Shown here one piece after another: positions 26,447-35,597 of a stretch of 64,000 bases of DNA; positions within the stretch are counted from its first letter, which is position 1, and the number at the start of each line of letters is the position of its first letter. The position numbers and the translations under genes are program-made. The DNA lies in assembly GCF_024347215.1 (NCBI RefSeq), contig NZ_AP025282.1:2170001-2234000 (forward strand), read 5' to 3'. The notes under the pieces were generated by a model. That model made no database searches and was not told the DNA's origin. It saw only the letters and a list, made by a program, of their open reading frames with translations. The stretch is from Aliamphritea ceti (GTDB lineage: Bacteria; Pseudomonadota; Gammaproteobacteria; Pseudomonadales; Balneatricaceae).

Positions 26447-27013
26447 ATGCGGGACAGTGATTCTTTCAATCTGAAGGTTGATGATGAAATTCAGCTGGAA
26501 CTGGTTGCGGCAGAAATGGCGCCTGTGTTTCAGCGACTGGTTACAGATAACTATGAGCCGCTAGCCCGTTGGATGCAGTGGCCCAGGTATTGTAAAACTG
26601 TTGATGATTTCAGTCATTTTATTGCCAGAGAACGTCAAAACTACCGTGATGGCTCCCGTATGTCGCTGGCTATTGTTTACCGTGGACTGATAGTCGGCAC
26701 GGCGTCATTTAATGTTATTGACAGAGAAGTACAGCGGACGGATATAGGTTACTGGCTAATACCTGATTATCAGGGTCTTGGCATAGTTACCCGTGCCTGT
26801 AAGGCAATGCTGAACTATGCCTTTGAACAACTGGATGTCAGTAAAGTACAGATCACCGTTGCTGAAGATAATCTGCCTAGCCGGGCTGTGTGTGAACGTT
26901 TAGGTATGCAGTTGGAAGGGATTATCAGCCACAGTGAAAAAATCGGCGAGCGGATTCTGAATCATGCGATTTATGCGGCGTTTAAGGCTTCCGAAGATAT
27001 TGCAGCTAATTAG
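26447..27013 (+). CDS. GNAT N-acetyltransferase, RimJ/RimL-like
   Basis: A 188-residue acetyltransferase of the RimL type: IELVAAEMAPVFQRLV-like N-terminus, GTASFNVIDREVQRTDIGYWLIPDYQGLGIVTRA with the acetyl-CoA loop, and ITVAEDNLPSRAVCERLGM. Substrates may be a ribosomal or other protein N terminus or a small molecule. Start and stop place it tightly after the AKR gene. Its stop overlaps the stop of the convergent desaturase gene. Confidence 0.87.
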   Translation: MRDSDSFNLKVDDEIQLELVAAEMAPVFQRLVTDNYEPLARWMQWPRYCKTVDDFSHFIARERQNYRDGSRMSLAIVYRGLIVGTASFNVIDREVQRTDIGYWLIPDYQGLGIVTRACKAMLNYAFEQLDVSKVQITVAEDNLPSRAVCERLGMQLEGIISHSEKIGERILNHAIYAAFKASEDIAAN

Positions 27014-28113
27014 TGTGAATCACCGGTTTTCTTGTCTGTTGCTTTGTTAGGGGCTGGCTTTAAGCATCGTAAAACAGGCTTAAATGCAAACTTAAACGGT
27101 AGCAGATACAGTCCCATACAGCTGGTGTAGATATTAGGTTTCGTCCGGCTAATCCCAAAATGCACGTCTTTGTTTGTCTGTGGCACTTCATAGGTTTTGA
27201 ACAGTACATCCCAGATAGGAAACACGAAGGCAAAGTTTTTGTCGATGTGATCAGGGTGGCAGCTATGGTGAATCTGATGATGGGCCGGGGAGCCAAACAC
27301 CATGGCCAGTTTACCGGGCCAGCGTAGCCATATATGTGAATGCCGCAGGTTATATCCCAGTAAGTTAAACATGAATATCAGGATAGGCACGCCGAGTAAT
27401 ACCGGCATGCTGGGCAGATAGCCTAATAACGCATAACTCAGCCCCATAAATATACCGGCAGTCGTACCATTCGTCAGTGCATACACGATGTTATCAACCG
27501 GGTGCTCGCGATAATTAGTGAGTGGATGCATGACTTCAGCACTGTGGTGTACTTTATGAAATTCCCACAAAAACGGAATTCGGTGTTGCAGCATATGAAT
27601 GAAGAAAGATACAAAATCCAGAACCAGCACCATCATAAGCATGTAGAGAGCAGCGACTGTCACTGAGTAGTTAGTTCCGGTCTGGCTGGTGAGAACCGTT
27701 AATACGTCACTATTGGCAATCAGTTTGAAAGTTAGGTCAATAGTGCCGGTGAGCAAGCTGGAATAAATCAGCAAACGCACTAGCTGATGAAAAAAGAAAT
27801 ACCGAACATCCAGTCAGGCAGATGGATGTTGCCAGACTTTCCTGGGAAACAGGAATCGAAAAAATGCTAAGGGAGAGCGTTCTGACTTATTCGTCGTTAA
27901 ATAAAATACCAGTAAGGCGAACAGGGCTGAGGTTATCAGGTATAACCAGAATATCCGTTGGTTTGGAGCTAGGGGGTATTTCAGTACCTGATGTAACTGA
28001 GCTGAAATTAGCTGAATTCCGGTAAAAATCTGGTGTAGGAAATACTGTAAAGATTCCTGAAAGGTGATGTCTATTGTCGTATGTAAGGCCGTTGGAGAGT
28101 TCGATGCAACCAT
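27010..28113 (-). pseudogene. Sterol desaturase/fatty acid hydroxylase gene with in-frame stop
   Basis: The minus strand encodes one continuous reading of a fatty acid hydroxylase-superfamily protein, about 367 codons. An N-terminal part (ATG at 28113, AAGGA upstream; ITFQESLQYFLHQIFTGIQ) runs into KVWQHPSA, then TGA at 27814-27816, then LDVRYFFFHQL in the same frame. The C-terminal part carries the iron histidine motifs HMLQHR, HKVHH and HHQIHH and several membrane helices. The stop sits where relatives usually have arginine, so CGA to TGA is likely. A GTG at 27780 could restart translation and make a 256-residue protein, but without the N-terminal helices. Confidence 0.75.
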
Positions 28114-28259
28114 CAGAGCTATCCTTTACATCTAAGCTGAATTCAGTCTGGGCTGTTGGTGACAGATAACAGCCATCATTCGATTCAGCATAGACCTGGT
28201 TCAGGAAAATTACAGGTTTTACGTGACACAGCTGTTTGAATGCTGGGTTATAAAATCTC

Positions 28260-28490
28260 CTATAGCGCCTGGATTTCCTGCGGTGAATTGCCAAAGAAAC
28301 GTTTGAATTCCCGGCTTAATTTCTAAGGACTTGTATAGCCAATATTATATGAAGCTTCACTTGCCTGAGTGCCGTTGAGCAGCGAATGGGCCCGGTGCAA
28401 GCTTAAGCTTTCACGAATGCCATGGGGCTGGATTGTAGCGTGGATATCTGTTGCGAAGAGTATGCCGGGCAGTATGGTGTTCCGGTTCTG
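28260..28490 (-). pseudogene. AraC-family regulator remnant
   Basis: The minus strand reads RESLSLHRAHSLLNG, then SEASYNIGYTSP, a TAG stop at 28323-28325, and in the same frame KLSREFKRFFGNSPQEIQAL before the final stop. This is the second helix-turn-helix of an AraC C-terminal domain. No intact N-terminal part or first helix-turn-helix can be read upstream. It lies upstream of the broken desaturase gene, so both may be decaying together. The surrounding 28114-28802 stretch has no intact gene. Confidence 0.65.
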
Positions 28491-28802
28491 TTTCGCTCAT
28501 CAATATTCACTAGCCTGTCACAGTTACATGGAGACAAGGGCGCAAAAGCGCTGTGTAATATCCTGTTTACACAGTGGCAGGGGCGAAGTTACCTCAGGTA
28601 GCGTGCGATATTGACTACCCACAGGATCTGAAGCTGCTGATGGGTATCAAAAGAAACACGTAATTGTCCCGGTTTGGGTAATTATCTGTCTGAAAGCCAG
28701 ACGTTTTTCCTGAAATAGAGATATGCTGAATAGATTGAATACGCGTGTTTTGCCAGCTGATTGAATTAGCTGGTGTGTTTTGCATATAAGGAGAAGACCG
28801 CC

Positions 28803-29636
28803 ATGGAAAGACGGATGTTACTGGTGGATGATGATCCGGCAGTAGTGGCTTCATTACGTCGGGTGTTGCGACAGCAGAGCTTTGAGCTACAGACGGCTGC
28901 CAGTGGGCAGGAAGCTCTGGAGATACTAACTGAGCAACCTGCACAGGTAGTAATGAGTGACTTCCGTATGCCGCTGATGAACGGCATTGAATTCCTCACT
29001 GAAGTGAAACGGCGCTGGCCGGACACCGCCAGGCTGATGCTCAGTGGTCAGTCTGATTATGAAAGCACCGAAGAAGCATTAGCCGCAGGCGTGGTAGATT
29101 TTTATCTGGCAAAGCCCTGGGATAATGAAGAGCTGCTGGATGTGATTGAGCAAGCCTTTCAGGGGAATGCTAAGCAGCCTCGTACGGCACCGGCTCAGCA
29201 AGATCAGCCTGCCGCCAGAGTCGCGGTAATCTCTGTTGATTCAACTGAAAAAACTGCTCCTGCTAAAGAACCTGATAGTTTACCTGCTGAATTCGCACCG
29301 GATGTGCTGGACAAGCTTGGTCAGGACGTTGGTGCAGACACCTTACCTTCACTGGTCGATATATTCCTGAAAGATGCCCACAGCCGCTTACAAACGCTGG
29401 AGGTAAGCGCGGTGGCAGATAAAAGTAATGTAAAGCATGAGCTGCATACACTGGGAAGCAGTACTGCGTTATACGGCCTTATGAAAATCTCTGCGTTAGC
29501 CCGGCGTCTGGAAACCTTGTGCGACACGGATATCAGCAAGGTAATGACGAATCTGCCTGCCTTTATTCGGTTAAGCCGAAGTTGTTTAAAGCAACTGGAA
29601 GAGCACATGTCAGCATCTATGCAAACCGAGCTGTAA
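28803..29636 (+). CDS. Response regulator with C-terminal Hpt domain
   Basis: A 277-residue protein: receiver domain at residues 1-120 (LLVDDDPAVV, phospho-acceptor in VVMSDFRMPLMNG, lysine in LAKPWDNEEL), a linker rich in Ala/Pro/Gln, and an Hpt domain near 165-270 with phospho-histidine motif VKHELHTLGSSTALYG. It can both receive and relay phosphate. The start at 28803 has AAGGAG ten bases upstream; an ORF start 30 bases earlier lacks one. It is followed convergently by the GGDEF-EAL gene and may feed a relay encoded elsewhere. Confidence 0.87.
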   Translation: MERRMLLVDDDPAVVASLRRVLRQQSFELQTAASGQEALEILTEQPAQVVMSDFRMPLMNGIEFLTEVKRRWPDTARLMLSGQSDYESTEEALAAGVVDFYLAKPWDNEELLDVIEQAFQGNAKQPRTAPAQQDQPAARVAVISVDSTEKTAPAKEPDSLPAEFAPDVLDKLGQDVGADTLPSLVDIFLKDAHSRLQTLEVSAVADKSNVKHELHTLGSSTALYGLMKISALARRLETLCDTDISKVMTNLPAFIRLSRSCLKQLEEHMSASMQTEL

Positions 29637-29704
29637 TCTGGCTGATCAGAATGTGTTCATCCGGATAAGTTCTGAGTAGTCAGCTAAAGGTTCGTATTTT
29701 TTGT

Positions 29705-32563
29705 TTATGCGAGTGAATCCGTTTCAGTTTCAGATATTTCCTGAACGGAATAGCGTTCAATGATCTGATCGGCAGTGACTGGCCTGGAATGCAAGTACCC
29801 CTGAATATAGTCACACTCCAGTGCCTTAAGAATATTCTGCTGGTCTTCTGTTTCAACGCCTTCGGCGACTACCTTATAACCAAGCTCTTTTGAAAACTCA
29901 ATTATCAGTTTAACGAATGCGATATGGGTATCATCAGTGGTTAGATCCTGAATGAAGCTGCGATCAATTTTGATTTTATCGACAGCAAGTCTTTTCAGGT
30001 AAGCCAGTGAACTGTAGCCAGTGCCGAAATCATCAATACTGATGTTAATGCCAATGCCTCTAAGCTTTTTAATGGTGTTAGTGCTTAAGTAGGCATTTTT
30101 CATTGCTGATGTTTCAGTAATTTCAATTTCTATCATTTCAGCCTGAGTGCCGGTCGACAGAAGCACGTTCTGAATACGCTCGACTAACTCAGGGTTACTG
30201 AATTCCTGAGCAGATAGGTTGATAGCAATAGGTAAGGTAAAGCCGAGGCTATCCTTCCAGGCAAGCGCCTGCGCAGATGCCTGTTTGATTACCCAATAGC
30301 CGAGGTCAATTATCAGATTGCTTTCTTCCGCCAGTTCAATGAACTTGTCTGGCGTCAGTAAGCCTTTTTGCGGATGTAACCAGCGCACCAGAGCTTCTAC
30401 AGAGACAACTTTATTGGTTTGGGCATCGACAATTGGCTGGTAAAGCAAAAACAGTTGGTTATCGTTAATTGCGTGCGACAGTTCCTGTTGTAGCTGGATT
30501 TTATCGTTGAGCTTCTGACTTTCTTCGAGATTATAAAAGTGATAACAACCTCTGCCATTCGACTTTGCCTGATACATCGCCATATCTGCCCGCTTTAACG
30601 CCTGATGCACAGAGGTAGCGTCATCAGGGAGCATGCAGATGCCAATGCTTGTACCAATGTTAATTTCTATATCATTAATCAGGAAAGGCTCATCAAAGGT
30701 TTCCAGGACACTTGTCGCGGTCATTTCAACTTCAGCTTTGCTGTGAACATCATGTAGCAATATGGTGAATTCATCGCCGCCAATGCGGGATACGGTATCA
30801 GTCACATTGATTGCCTGTGACAGACGCAGGCTTATCTGCTGCAGTAAGCTGTCTCCAATGGTGTGACCTAAGGTATCGTTTATTTGTTTAAACTGGTCCA
30901 GATCAAGATACATAAAGGCAGTTTGAATATCGCCATCGCTGATCTTACGAAGTGACTGTTCGATTCTTTCGTAAAGTAATGTGCGGTTGGGAAGTGAAGT
31001 TAGCTGATCATAATAGGCGAGTTGCTTGAGCCGTGATTCGGCGGATTTAATCGGTGATATATCTGAGAAAATGCCTATGTAGTTTAAAACATCTCCCTGA
31101 TCATTGTGCATAGCAGAGATTGATAACCACTTAGGGAAGGTGTCACCATTACTTCGTATACCGCACACCTCGCCTTGCCAGCTACCATGTTCATTGATGC
31201 CATCCCACATAGATTCAAAGATGACCGGGTCATTATCACTGAGGTTGGCAAAGTTTGGTTGTGTCCCTACGGCCTGTTCCGGGGAGATGTCCATAATCAG
31301 ACAGTAGGCTGGGTTTACTTCAATAATTGACAGGGTTTTATCGGTAATTAAGATGGCTTCATTGGCCGATTCAAATACCTGGCTGGACAGTTTTAGTTGC
31401 TGTTCGGCCTGAGCTCTTTGCTTTATTTCTGCTTTCAGTTCAATCGTCCGTTCCTCAACGGATTTCTCCAAATTCAGATGATATAGCTGCAGCTCCTTGT
31501 TCGTGACCTTTAACTCGTTAATCATTTTGTTGAAGAACAAGGTTAGATCATCGACCTCTTTGATAAATATATTCGCGTGGTGTTTAACCGTTGAAACGTT
31601 AGAAATTTTGTCAGTGGCAATACTGGCGACGGCCCGGCTGATACGTTCGATTGGCTGGGCTAAATGTTTAGCTGCAATCCAGCTGAGAAAAGTAGAAATA
31701 GACAAACCTAATAAAGAAATGATGATAACGGCGTAAAGCACTTCATTGGTATTGTCGATCAGTTCGCTCACCGGTTGTGGCACCATGATTCCCCAGCCAA
31801 CACCGGGTACTGAGGTGTGTCCGGCTATCATGTCAGCCTGCATGGGCGGCGAGTAAAAGGTACTTACCCCGGTTTGTCCCTGCATCATTTTCTGGACGAC
31901 TGAAAGGCCGGAGGCGTCTTTGGATGTTCTTTCCCAGTCTTTGTTTGGATGAGCAACAACTTTTCCGGTTGCATCAACAATCATCGAATGTCCGCGCTCG
32001 CCAAACGCAATAGATTGCTGACTTTGTTTTATATAGGTTGTTTCTAAAATGCCAACGGCAGTGGCGTGATTATTGAGCGCTTTACTGATCAAAAATACCG
32101 GACGACCGTCGATACTGGTTAAATCTGAGAGATGAGTATCACTGTCTGTCTGGCTGGAATTGTTGTTTATTAAAGATCGCTGCTGGCTACTCAGGTCGAA
32201 GTCACATGAACTGCCGTTAAAAATATTTTTTGAAGAGTCGTTTGGATAAAAAATACAGGTATCTGTGATGTTAAAGGTGTTTAACAGTTTTTGTCTGTCA
32301 CCAGTATATGTAGGCGAGAATTCGATTGCGTGTACGAAGTCAAAAGCAGACTTAGTATCTGTGATGTAACGCTGGATCTCTCGGCTAAGGTTGTTCGCAA
32401 TGATTAAGTGCTTTTCTTTAACGGCTTTAAATTCATTCTCCACCGAGTTTTGCTGCACCCACATGCCTAAGAGCAATACTGGAATCAGGGATATAAGAAC
32501 CAAAGAGATAAAGATGATGGTTTGAAGGCGATACTTGTTGTCCGTCATTGCAAAAAGCGGCAT
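29705..32563 (-). CDS. Membrane cyclic-di-GMP sensor: dCache-HAMP-PAS-GGDEF-EAL
   Basis: A 952-residue inner-membrane protein. TM1 lies near residues 14-32, followed by a periplasmic dCache-type sensor to about 275, TM2, HAMP near 300-350, PAS near 395-515, GGDEF near 520-685 and EAL near 695-945. The cyclase motif SRIGGDEFTILL and the phosphodiesterase EAL of VVSVEALVRWLHP both look intact, with the later EITETSAMKN and DDFGTGYSSLAYLKRL. It can in principle make or degrade c-di-GMP in response to a periplasmic ligand. It lies upstream of no obvious target, but the polysaccharide locus follows 4 kb on. Confidence 0.92.
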   Translation of the reverse strand: MPLFAMTDNKYRLQTIIFISLVLISLIPVLLLGMWVQQNSVENEFKAVKEKHLIIANNLSREIQRYITDTKSAFDFVHAIEFSPTYTGDRQKLLNTFNITDTCIFYPNDSSKNIFNGSSCDFDLSSQQRSLINNNSSQTDSDTHLSDLTSIDGRPVFLISKALNNHATAVGILETTYIKQSQQSIAFGERGHSMIVDATGKVVAHPNKDWERTSKDASGLSVVQKMMQGQTGVSTFYSPPMQADMIAGHTSVPGVGWGIMVPQPVSELIDNTNEVLYAVIIISLLGLSISTFLSWIAAKHLAQPIERISRAVASIATDKISNVSTVKHHANIFIKEVDDLTLFFNKMINELKVTNKELQLYHLNLEKSVEERTIELKAEIKQRAQAEQQLKLSSQVFESANEAILITDKTLSIIEVNPAYCLIMDISPEQAVGTQPNFANLSDNDPVIFESMWDGINEHGSWQGEVCGIRSNGDTFPKWLSISAMHNDQGDVLNYIGIFSDISPIKSAESRLKQLAYYDQLTSLPNRTLLYERIEQSLRKISDGDIQTAFMYLDLDQFKQINDTLGHTIGDSLLQQISLRLSQAINVTDTVSRIGGDEFTILLHDVHSKAEVEMTATSVLETFDEPFLINDIEINIGTSIGICMLPDDATSVHQALKRADMAMYQAKSNGRGCYHFYNLEESQKLNDKIQLQQELSHAINDNQLFLLYQPIVDAQTNKVVSVEALVRWLHPQKGLLTPDKFIELAEESNLIIDLGYWVIKQASAQALAWKDSLGFTLPIAINLSAQEFSNPELVERIQNVLLSTGTQAEMIEIEITETSAMKNAYLSTNTIKKLRGIGINISIDDFGTGYSSLAYLKRLAVDKIKIDRSFIQDLTTDDTHIAFVKLIIEFSKELGYKVVAEGVETEDQQNILKALECDYIQGYLHSRPVTADQIIERYSVQEISETETDSLA

Positions 32564-33104
32564 TAGCTATGAGTCCTGTCATATGCAGAAAGTGGCCGGA
32601 GATTACAGGTTAGCTGTAAGCAAATGGCCTGTTTATTGTTTTTATTATCAAGTCAGCGATCAGTCGTGTGTACGTTTTTATAACTGATGGGTGCAATTCC
32701 ATCTGATTGTAAATATTGAATAATTGGAGCCTGCAGTAATGCTGTAATTTCGAAATAGCTTTAAGTGAACATCGACTGTCAGCAAGTAAACGTGAAATTC
32801 AATGACGCGTAAACGTTTGATATTAGTAATAAATGTAACTAATGGGTCAGCTTTGTTAAGAATGATTTTCAATTATTGCTCTCCAGCCCCTATGTACAGT
32901 GGGGGAAGGCCATTTAATTTAGCTTCAGGTGCAGGAAGAATTGCATATTTGAAGGATTACTCAAATTGAGTAGTTGTAGGGTGTTTGAGCTATTATCGTG
33001 CGCTTTGAGCTTTGCAGCCTGAATGGCGTACACTAGCCGCACAATTTTACCTTGTGCTCAAATAGAGCATGAATAAACAGAGCTTACATATAAGCAAATA
33101 CCTT
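32564..33104. other. Intergenic region with a short palindrome
   Basis: About 540 bases without a convincing gene. The only structure I see is ACTCAAATTGAGT at 32959-32971, a 13-base palindrome centred on A, roughly 135 bases before the flavin reductase start. It could be an operator for that gene. A 64-codon minus-strand frame at 32678-32872 has no family resemblance and I do not call it. Confidence 0.4.
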
Positions 33105-33707
33105 ATGAATTTTAACGTTTCAGAACTGGGCAACCAGGAAAAGTATCGTCTGTTAAATGGTGGTGTCACCCCCAGGCCCATCGCATGGATCAGTACCTGT
33201 TCAAAGGAAGGTATAGATAATCTGGCTCCATATTCTTTTTTCACTGTTGCCAGCTGTAACCCACCGGTACTTCTTTATACCCAGGTTACTCAGCGTAGCG
33301 GGATAGATAAAGATACCTTGCAGAACCTGAAAGATACCGGCGAGTGTGTCGTGAATATTGTTAGCGCTGAATTGTTAGAAAAAATGAATGCCACCAGTGC
33401 CAGTATTCATAATGAGCACAGTGAGTTTGAGCATGCAGGGGTTGAGCGTATCGCCAGTTCCACAGTGACGCCTTCATCAGTAAAAGGCTCTCCGGTTCGC
33501 TATGAATGTACTTTGCGGGAGATCATTTCGGTAGGTGATGAGCCGGCGAGCGGTACAGTAGTGATGTTAGATGTGAAGTCTGTCTATGTGCGGGATGATC
33601 TATATGATGACGGGCTGATCAATCAGGCATTGATTGATTCGGTGGGGAAGATGGGGGGAGATGGGTATAGTCGGACGTCGGATTATCTGGAGTTGGAGAG
33701 GCCATAG
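33105..33707 (+). CDS. Flavin reductase-like (FMN-binding split barrel) protein
   Basis: A 200-residue split-barrel flavoprotein. MNFNVSELGNQEKYRLLNGGVTPRPIAWIST is the family start, followed by NLAPYSFFTVASCNPPVLLY and KDTLQNLKDTGECVVNIVS, the FMN-contact segments. It may reduce flavins or act as a flavin-dependent oxidoreductase. The frame is open 36 bases further upstream with ATG at 33069. I prefer 33105 by family alignment, although neither has a strong ribosome site. Confidence 0.85.
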   Translation: MNFNVSELGNQEKYRLLNGGVTPRPIAWISTCSKEGIDNLAPYSFFTVASCNPPVLLYTQVTQRSGIDKDTLQNLKDTGECVVNIVSAELLEKMNATSASIHNEHSEFEHAGVERIASSTVTPSSVKGSPVRYECTLREIISVGDEPASGTVVMLDVKSVYVRDDLYDDGLINQALIDSVGKMGGDGYSRTSDYLELERP

Positions 33708-33714
33708 GTTTTCT

Positions 33715-33734
33715 GTTTGTTTGTTTGTTTGTTT
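33715..33734. repeat. GTTT microsatellite
   Basis: Five tandem GTTT units directly after the flavin reductase gene, followed by ATTTATT. This is a simple-sequence tract that can vary in copy number and marks the left edge of the accessory region. Confidence 0.8.
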
Positions 33735-33804
33735 ATTTATTGGTTGTGCTGTTTTAGTGGTTGTCGTTATTTTTTGTGGTGGGTTTTAGTTGGGATGATC
33801 TTTT

Positions 33805-33991
33805 TCGACTTCGTCGAGTCAAGACCTTTAAACGGCTTAAGGTCTTAACAATCTAAAGGCCGCCCCACCGCTTGCCCGGCCTTTAGTTGCGAGCAGGCCT
33901 GATTCCCTGTGCGTTTCGCTAGTAACAGGCCTTCGAAAAACTCAATCGCTTCGCTCTTTCAAACAGTTTCTCAGGCTGATCTGTTACTAGC
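33805..33991. repeat. Hairpin-rich intergenic element
   Basis: Several inverted pairs are nested in under 200 bases. They are GACT/AGTC (33807-33820), AAGACCTT/AAGGTCTT (33821-33828, 33839-33846), CTAAAGGCCG/CGGCCTTTAG (33853-33862, 33877-33886) and GCTAGTAACAG/CTGTTACTAGC (33918-33928, 33981-33991). The last pair encloses a GCCT/AGGC extension. No protein is encoded. The arrangement looks like a dispersed repeat or MITE-like unit between the flavin reductase gene and the accessory genes. The rest of 33708-34116 shows nothing else I can name. Confidence 0.55.
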
Positions 33992-34116
33992 TGCAATGCT
34001 CGGCTGCGCAGAAGGGGGAAAGGGTGCCTGCTGGTGGATTTTGTGGGTTACCTAGAAGATGAGAAGGGGCCGGATATTTTTATTTTGACCCCATTGGTTA
34101 CTTGTTTTGATTCGAG

Positions 34117-34701
34117 TTATTTACCTGCACTACCAAGGCTTTTAATCTGCTTTTCCCAAGATGATTTGTGTTCAGAGTTAGCCGATATGATAGAGCCAAA
34201 AAGATTAAGCTCTGCTTTTTCAAAGCCGCAAAACTGAAGTGTAAAAAGATCAAACTGCTGTATAGCCGGGGCCGCCTGTTCTTCGGCATAGTCTGAGGGT
34301 GCATCCATCGTCATAATAATTCTGGATGTTTTTCCTTTCAGTAACTGTAAGGGTAGAGGATTCTCACCTTCATATTTGAACGCGAATCCAGGTAAAAAAG
34401 TTCTTTCGAATAAACCTTTTAACTTTGCTGGTAAGCCTCCCCACCAAATAGGCGTAACAATCACAATATGATCAGCCCATAAAATCGCTTTTTGAAACTC
34501 AACTAAACAAGGCTCAAGTTCTTGCCTCGCGTCATAACCACAATCGAGGCTTGGGTTGAATTCCATCTTTGATAAATTAAAGCGTTTTACGTCAAAGTGC
34601 TCTCTTGCTTCAATTTCGTACAGCTCGCCTAAATGCCGGCAATAGCTACTTAGTTTAGGGTTTCCGTTTAGGACCATTATCTTCTTTGTCATCGTACTCA
34701 T
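34117..34701 (-). CDS. Flavodoxin-fold NAD(P)H dehydrogenase (quinone)
   Basis: A 194-residue flavodoxin-like oxidoreductase (NQO1/MdaB/KefF superfamily). KKIMVLNGNPKLSSY is the FMN phosphate loop and WADHIVIVTPIWWGGLPAKLKGLFERTFLPGFAFKY the flavin-binding signature. It probably reduces quinones by two electrons. A MerR regulator precedes it by 30 bases in the same orientation, a common pairing for redox-stress reductases. Base composition is A/T-richer than the core genes, consistent with transfer. Confidence 0.87.
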   Translation of the reverse strand: MSTMTKKIMVLNGNPKLSSYCRHLGELYEIEAREHFDVKRFNLSKMEFNPSLDCGYDARQELEPCLVEFQKAILWADHIVIVTPIWWGGLPAKLKGLFERTFLPGFAFKYEGENPLPLQLLKGKTSRIIMTMDAPSDYAEEQAAPAIQQFDLFTLQFCGFEKAELNLFGSIISANSEHKSSWEKQIKSLGSAGK

Positions 34702-34731
34702 ATTCCTAATATTGTGAGTTCGATGACTATT

Positions 34732-35109
34732 TTAATCTCTGCCCTTAGGGGGAGAGTCAATAGAGGATGGGCAAGATTCTATATCCAGTAAGCACTTCTC
34801 GACTTTTTGTACTTTGCTATTCAAATCATCAATTTGCAGTAATAACTGAAGTTTAATATCGGCAAGAAAGCTCTCGATGTACGACCAGTCAACTTCACCA
34901 TTTTTATAGACAATTGCACTTTTTAGTTGAGACAGCGTTGTACCCAATGACTTAGCTTCTTTAATCAGGTTTAAGATATCAATATGGGTATCACTATAGA
35001 CACGATACCTGCCTTTTCTAGGGGGCGGCATGATCAAGCCTTTCTCCTCATAAAAGCGGATAGCCTTAATTGAGAGACCTGTTTTGTTGGCTACTTCACC
35101 GATGTACAT
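34732..35109 (-). CDS. MerR-family transcriptional regulator
   Basis: A 125-residue MerR protein: MYIGEVANKTGLSIKAIRFYEEKGLIMPPPRKGRYRVYSDTHIDIL is the winged-helix core, followed by a coiled dimerisation helix. The C-terminal CLLDIESCPSS offers two cysteines that could sense metal or redox stress. I place the start at 35109, where CAGGA precedes it; nine upstream codons do not fit the family. It likely controls the adjacent FMN reductase. It abuts the attC-like site at 35136. Confidence 0.85.
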   Translation of the reverse strand: MYIGEVANKTGLSIKAIRFYEEKGLIMPPPRKGRYRVYSDTHIDILNLIKEAKSLGTTLSQLKSAIVYKNGEVDWSYIESFLADIKLQLLLQIDDLNSKVQKVEKCLLDIESCPSSIDSPPKGRD

Positions 35110-35135
35110 TTTTATCCTGAACTTAAACGTTGCCA

Positions 35136-35210
35136 TTAAAACGCATGTGAGCGCGTTCAGTGGAGGCCCGTTATTTTGGGCCGGAACGATGTTTGATAAA
35201 CTTGTTAGCT
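35136..35210 (-). other. attC-like recombination site C
   Basis: Read on the minus strand, the site starts with R'' AGCTAAC (overlapping the TAA stop of the 35205 gene) and AAG, holds a GGCCC/GGGCC stem, and ends ATGCG-TTTTAA. R'' is the exact complement of GTTAGCT, which opens the same cassette at 35661-35667. The right-hand heptamer GTTTTAA deviates from the consensus, so this is the weakest terminal edge of the three sites. Confidence 0.5.
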
Positions 35211-35597
35211 GTCACTGTTCGAAATATTTGGATGTATTGGCTCAAGTGCGAGTTTGCTAGATTTTTTAAACAGAAGACAAAACCAAATCGCATTCCAGGA
35301 ACCTACGACGGAATAAGCAAACAAATATGCCTTGAACGTCGGCTCACCGCCCGTAAACCCCCACGCAAAAGCATTTCCAGAGTAAATAACAGAGATTACA
35401 ATAATAACTAAACCAAGTTTTCTTCCCCATTGCTTTCTGTAAAGAAGAGCAAGGCCAGCCGTTACAAACAAAATGTTTATTGTTGCGTCACGAAAGTATG
35501 AACCCACTTTATATGCTGTACTCATTGACTCAAATTCTGCATGTTGTGGATCAAGCCCTAATAACGGCCATAGCAAACCAATACCACCAACAAGCAA
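35205..35597 (-). CDS. Small membrane protein in cassette, start uncertain
   Basis: A TTG-initiated frame of 130 codons with about four membrane segments (LLVGGIGLLWPLLGL, NILFVTAGLALLY, LGLVIIVISVIYSGNAFAWGF, YLFAYSVVGSWNAIWFCLLF). No family is recognised. There is no ribosome site before the TTG. Sixteen codons upstream in frame the sequence reads ATA-ACT-GAG-AAA-TTA-CCG, i.e. (M)TEKLPNVLKAVISYF leading smoothly into the first helix, with AGGT just before. The natural start may be this ATA at 35643-35645, or a mutated ATG. The gene fills one cassette between sites B and C. Confidence 0.6.
   Translation of the reverse strand: MLVGGIGLLWPLLGLDPQHAEFESMSTAYKVGSYFRDATINILFVTAGLALLYRKQWGRKLGLVIIVISVIYSGNAFAWGFTGGEPTFKAYLFAYSVVGSWNAIWFCLLFKKSSKLALEPIHPNISNSDS

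Noticed and set aside
27780..27816. Frameshift in the desaturase gene
   Set aside because: Codon counting shows both halves are in the same frame; only a TGA separates them, so it is a nonsense codon rather than an indel.
27887..28294. 135-codon minus-strand frame overlapping the desaturase N-terminal part
   Set aside because: It is out of frame with the recognisable desaturase and AraC readings, has no family features, and the conserved N-terminal helix of the desaturase explains the same bases.
32678..32872. 64-codon minus-strand frame in the gap before the flavin reductase
   Set aside because: No ribosome site, no resemblance to a known family, and length within chance expectation.
34020..34116. 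A fourth attC site downstream of the FMN reductase
   Set aside because: A possible TCAAAAC element resembles the complement of the GTTTTAA edge of site C, but no convincing matching arm or GTT-type right end follows.
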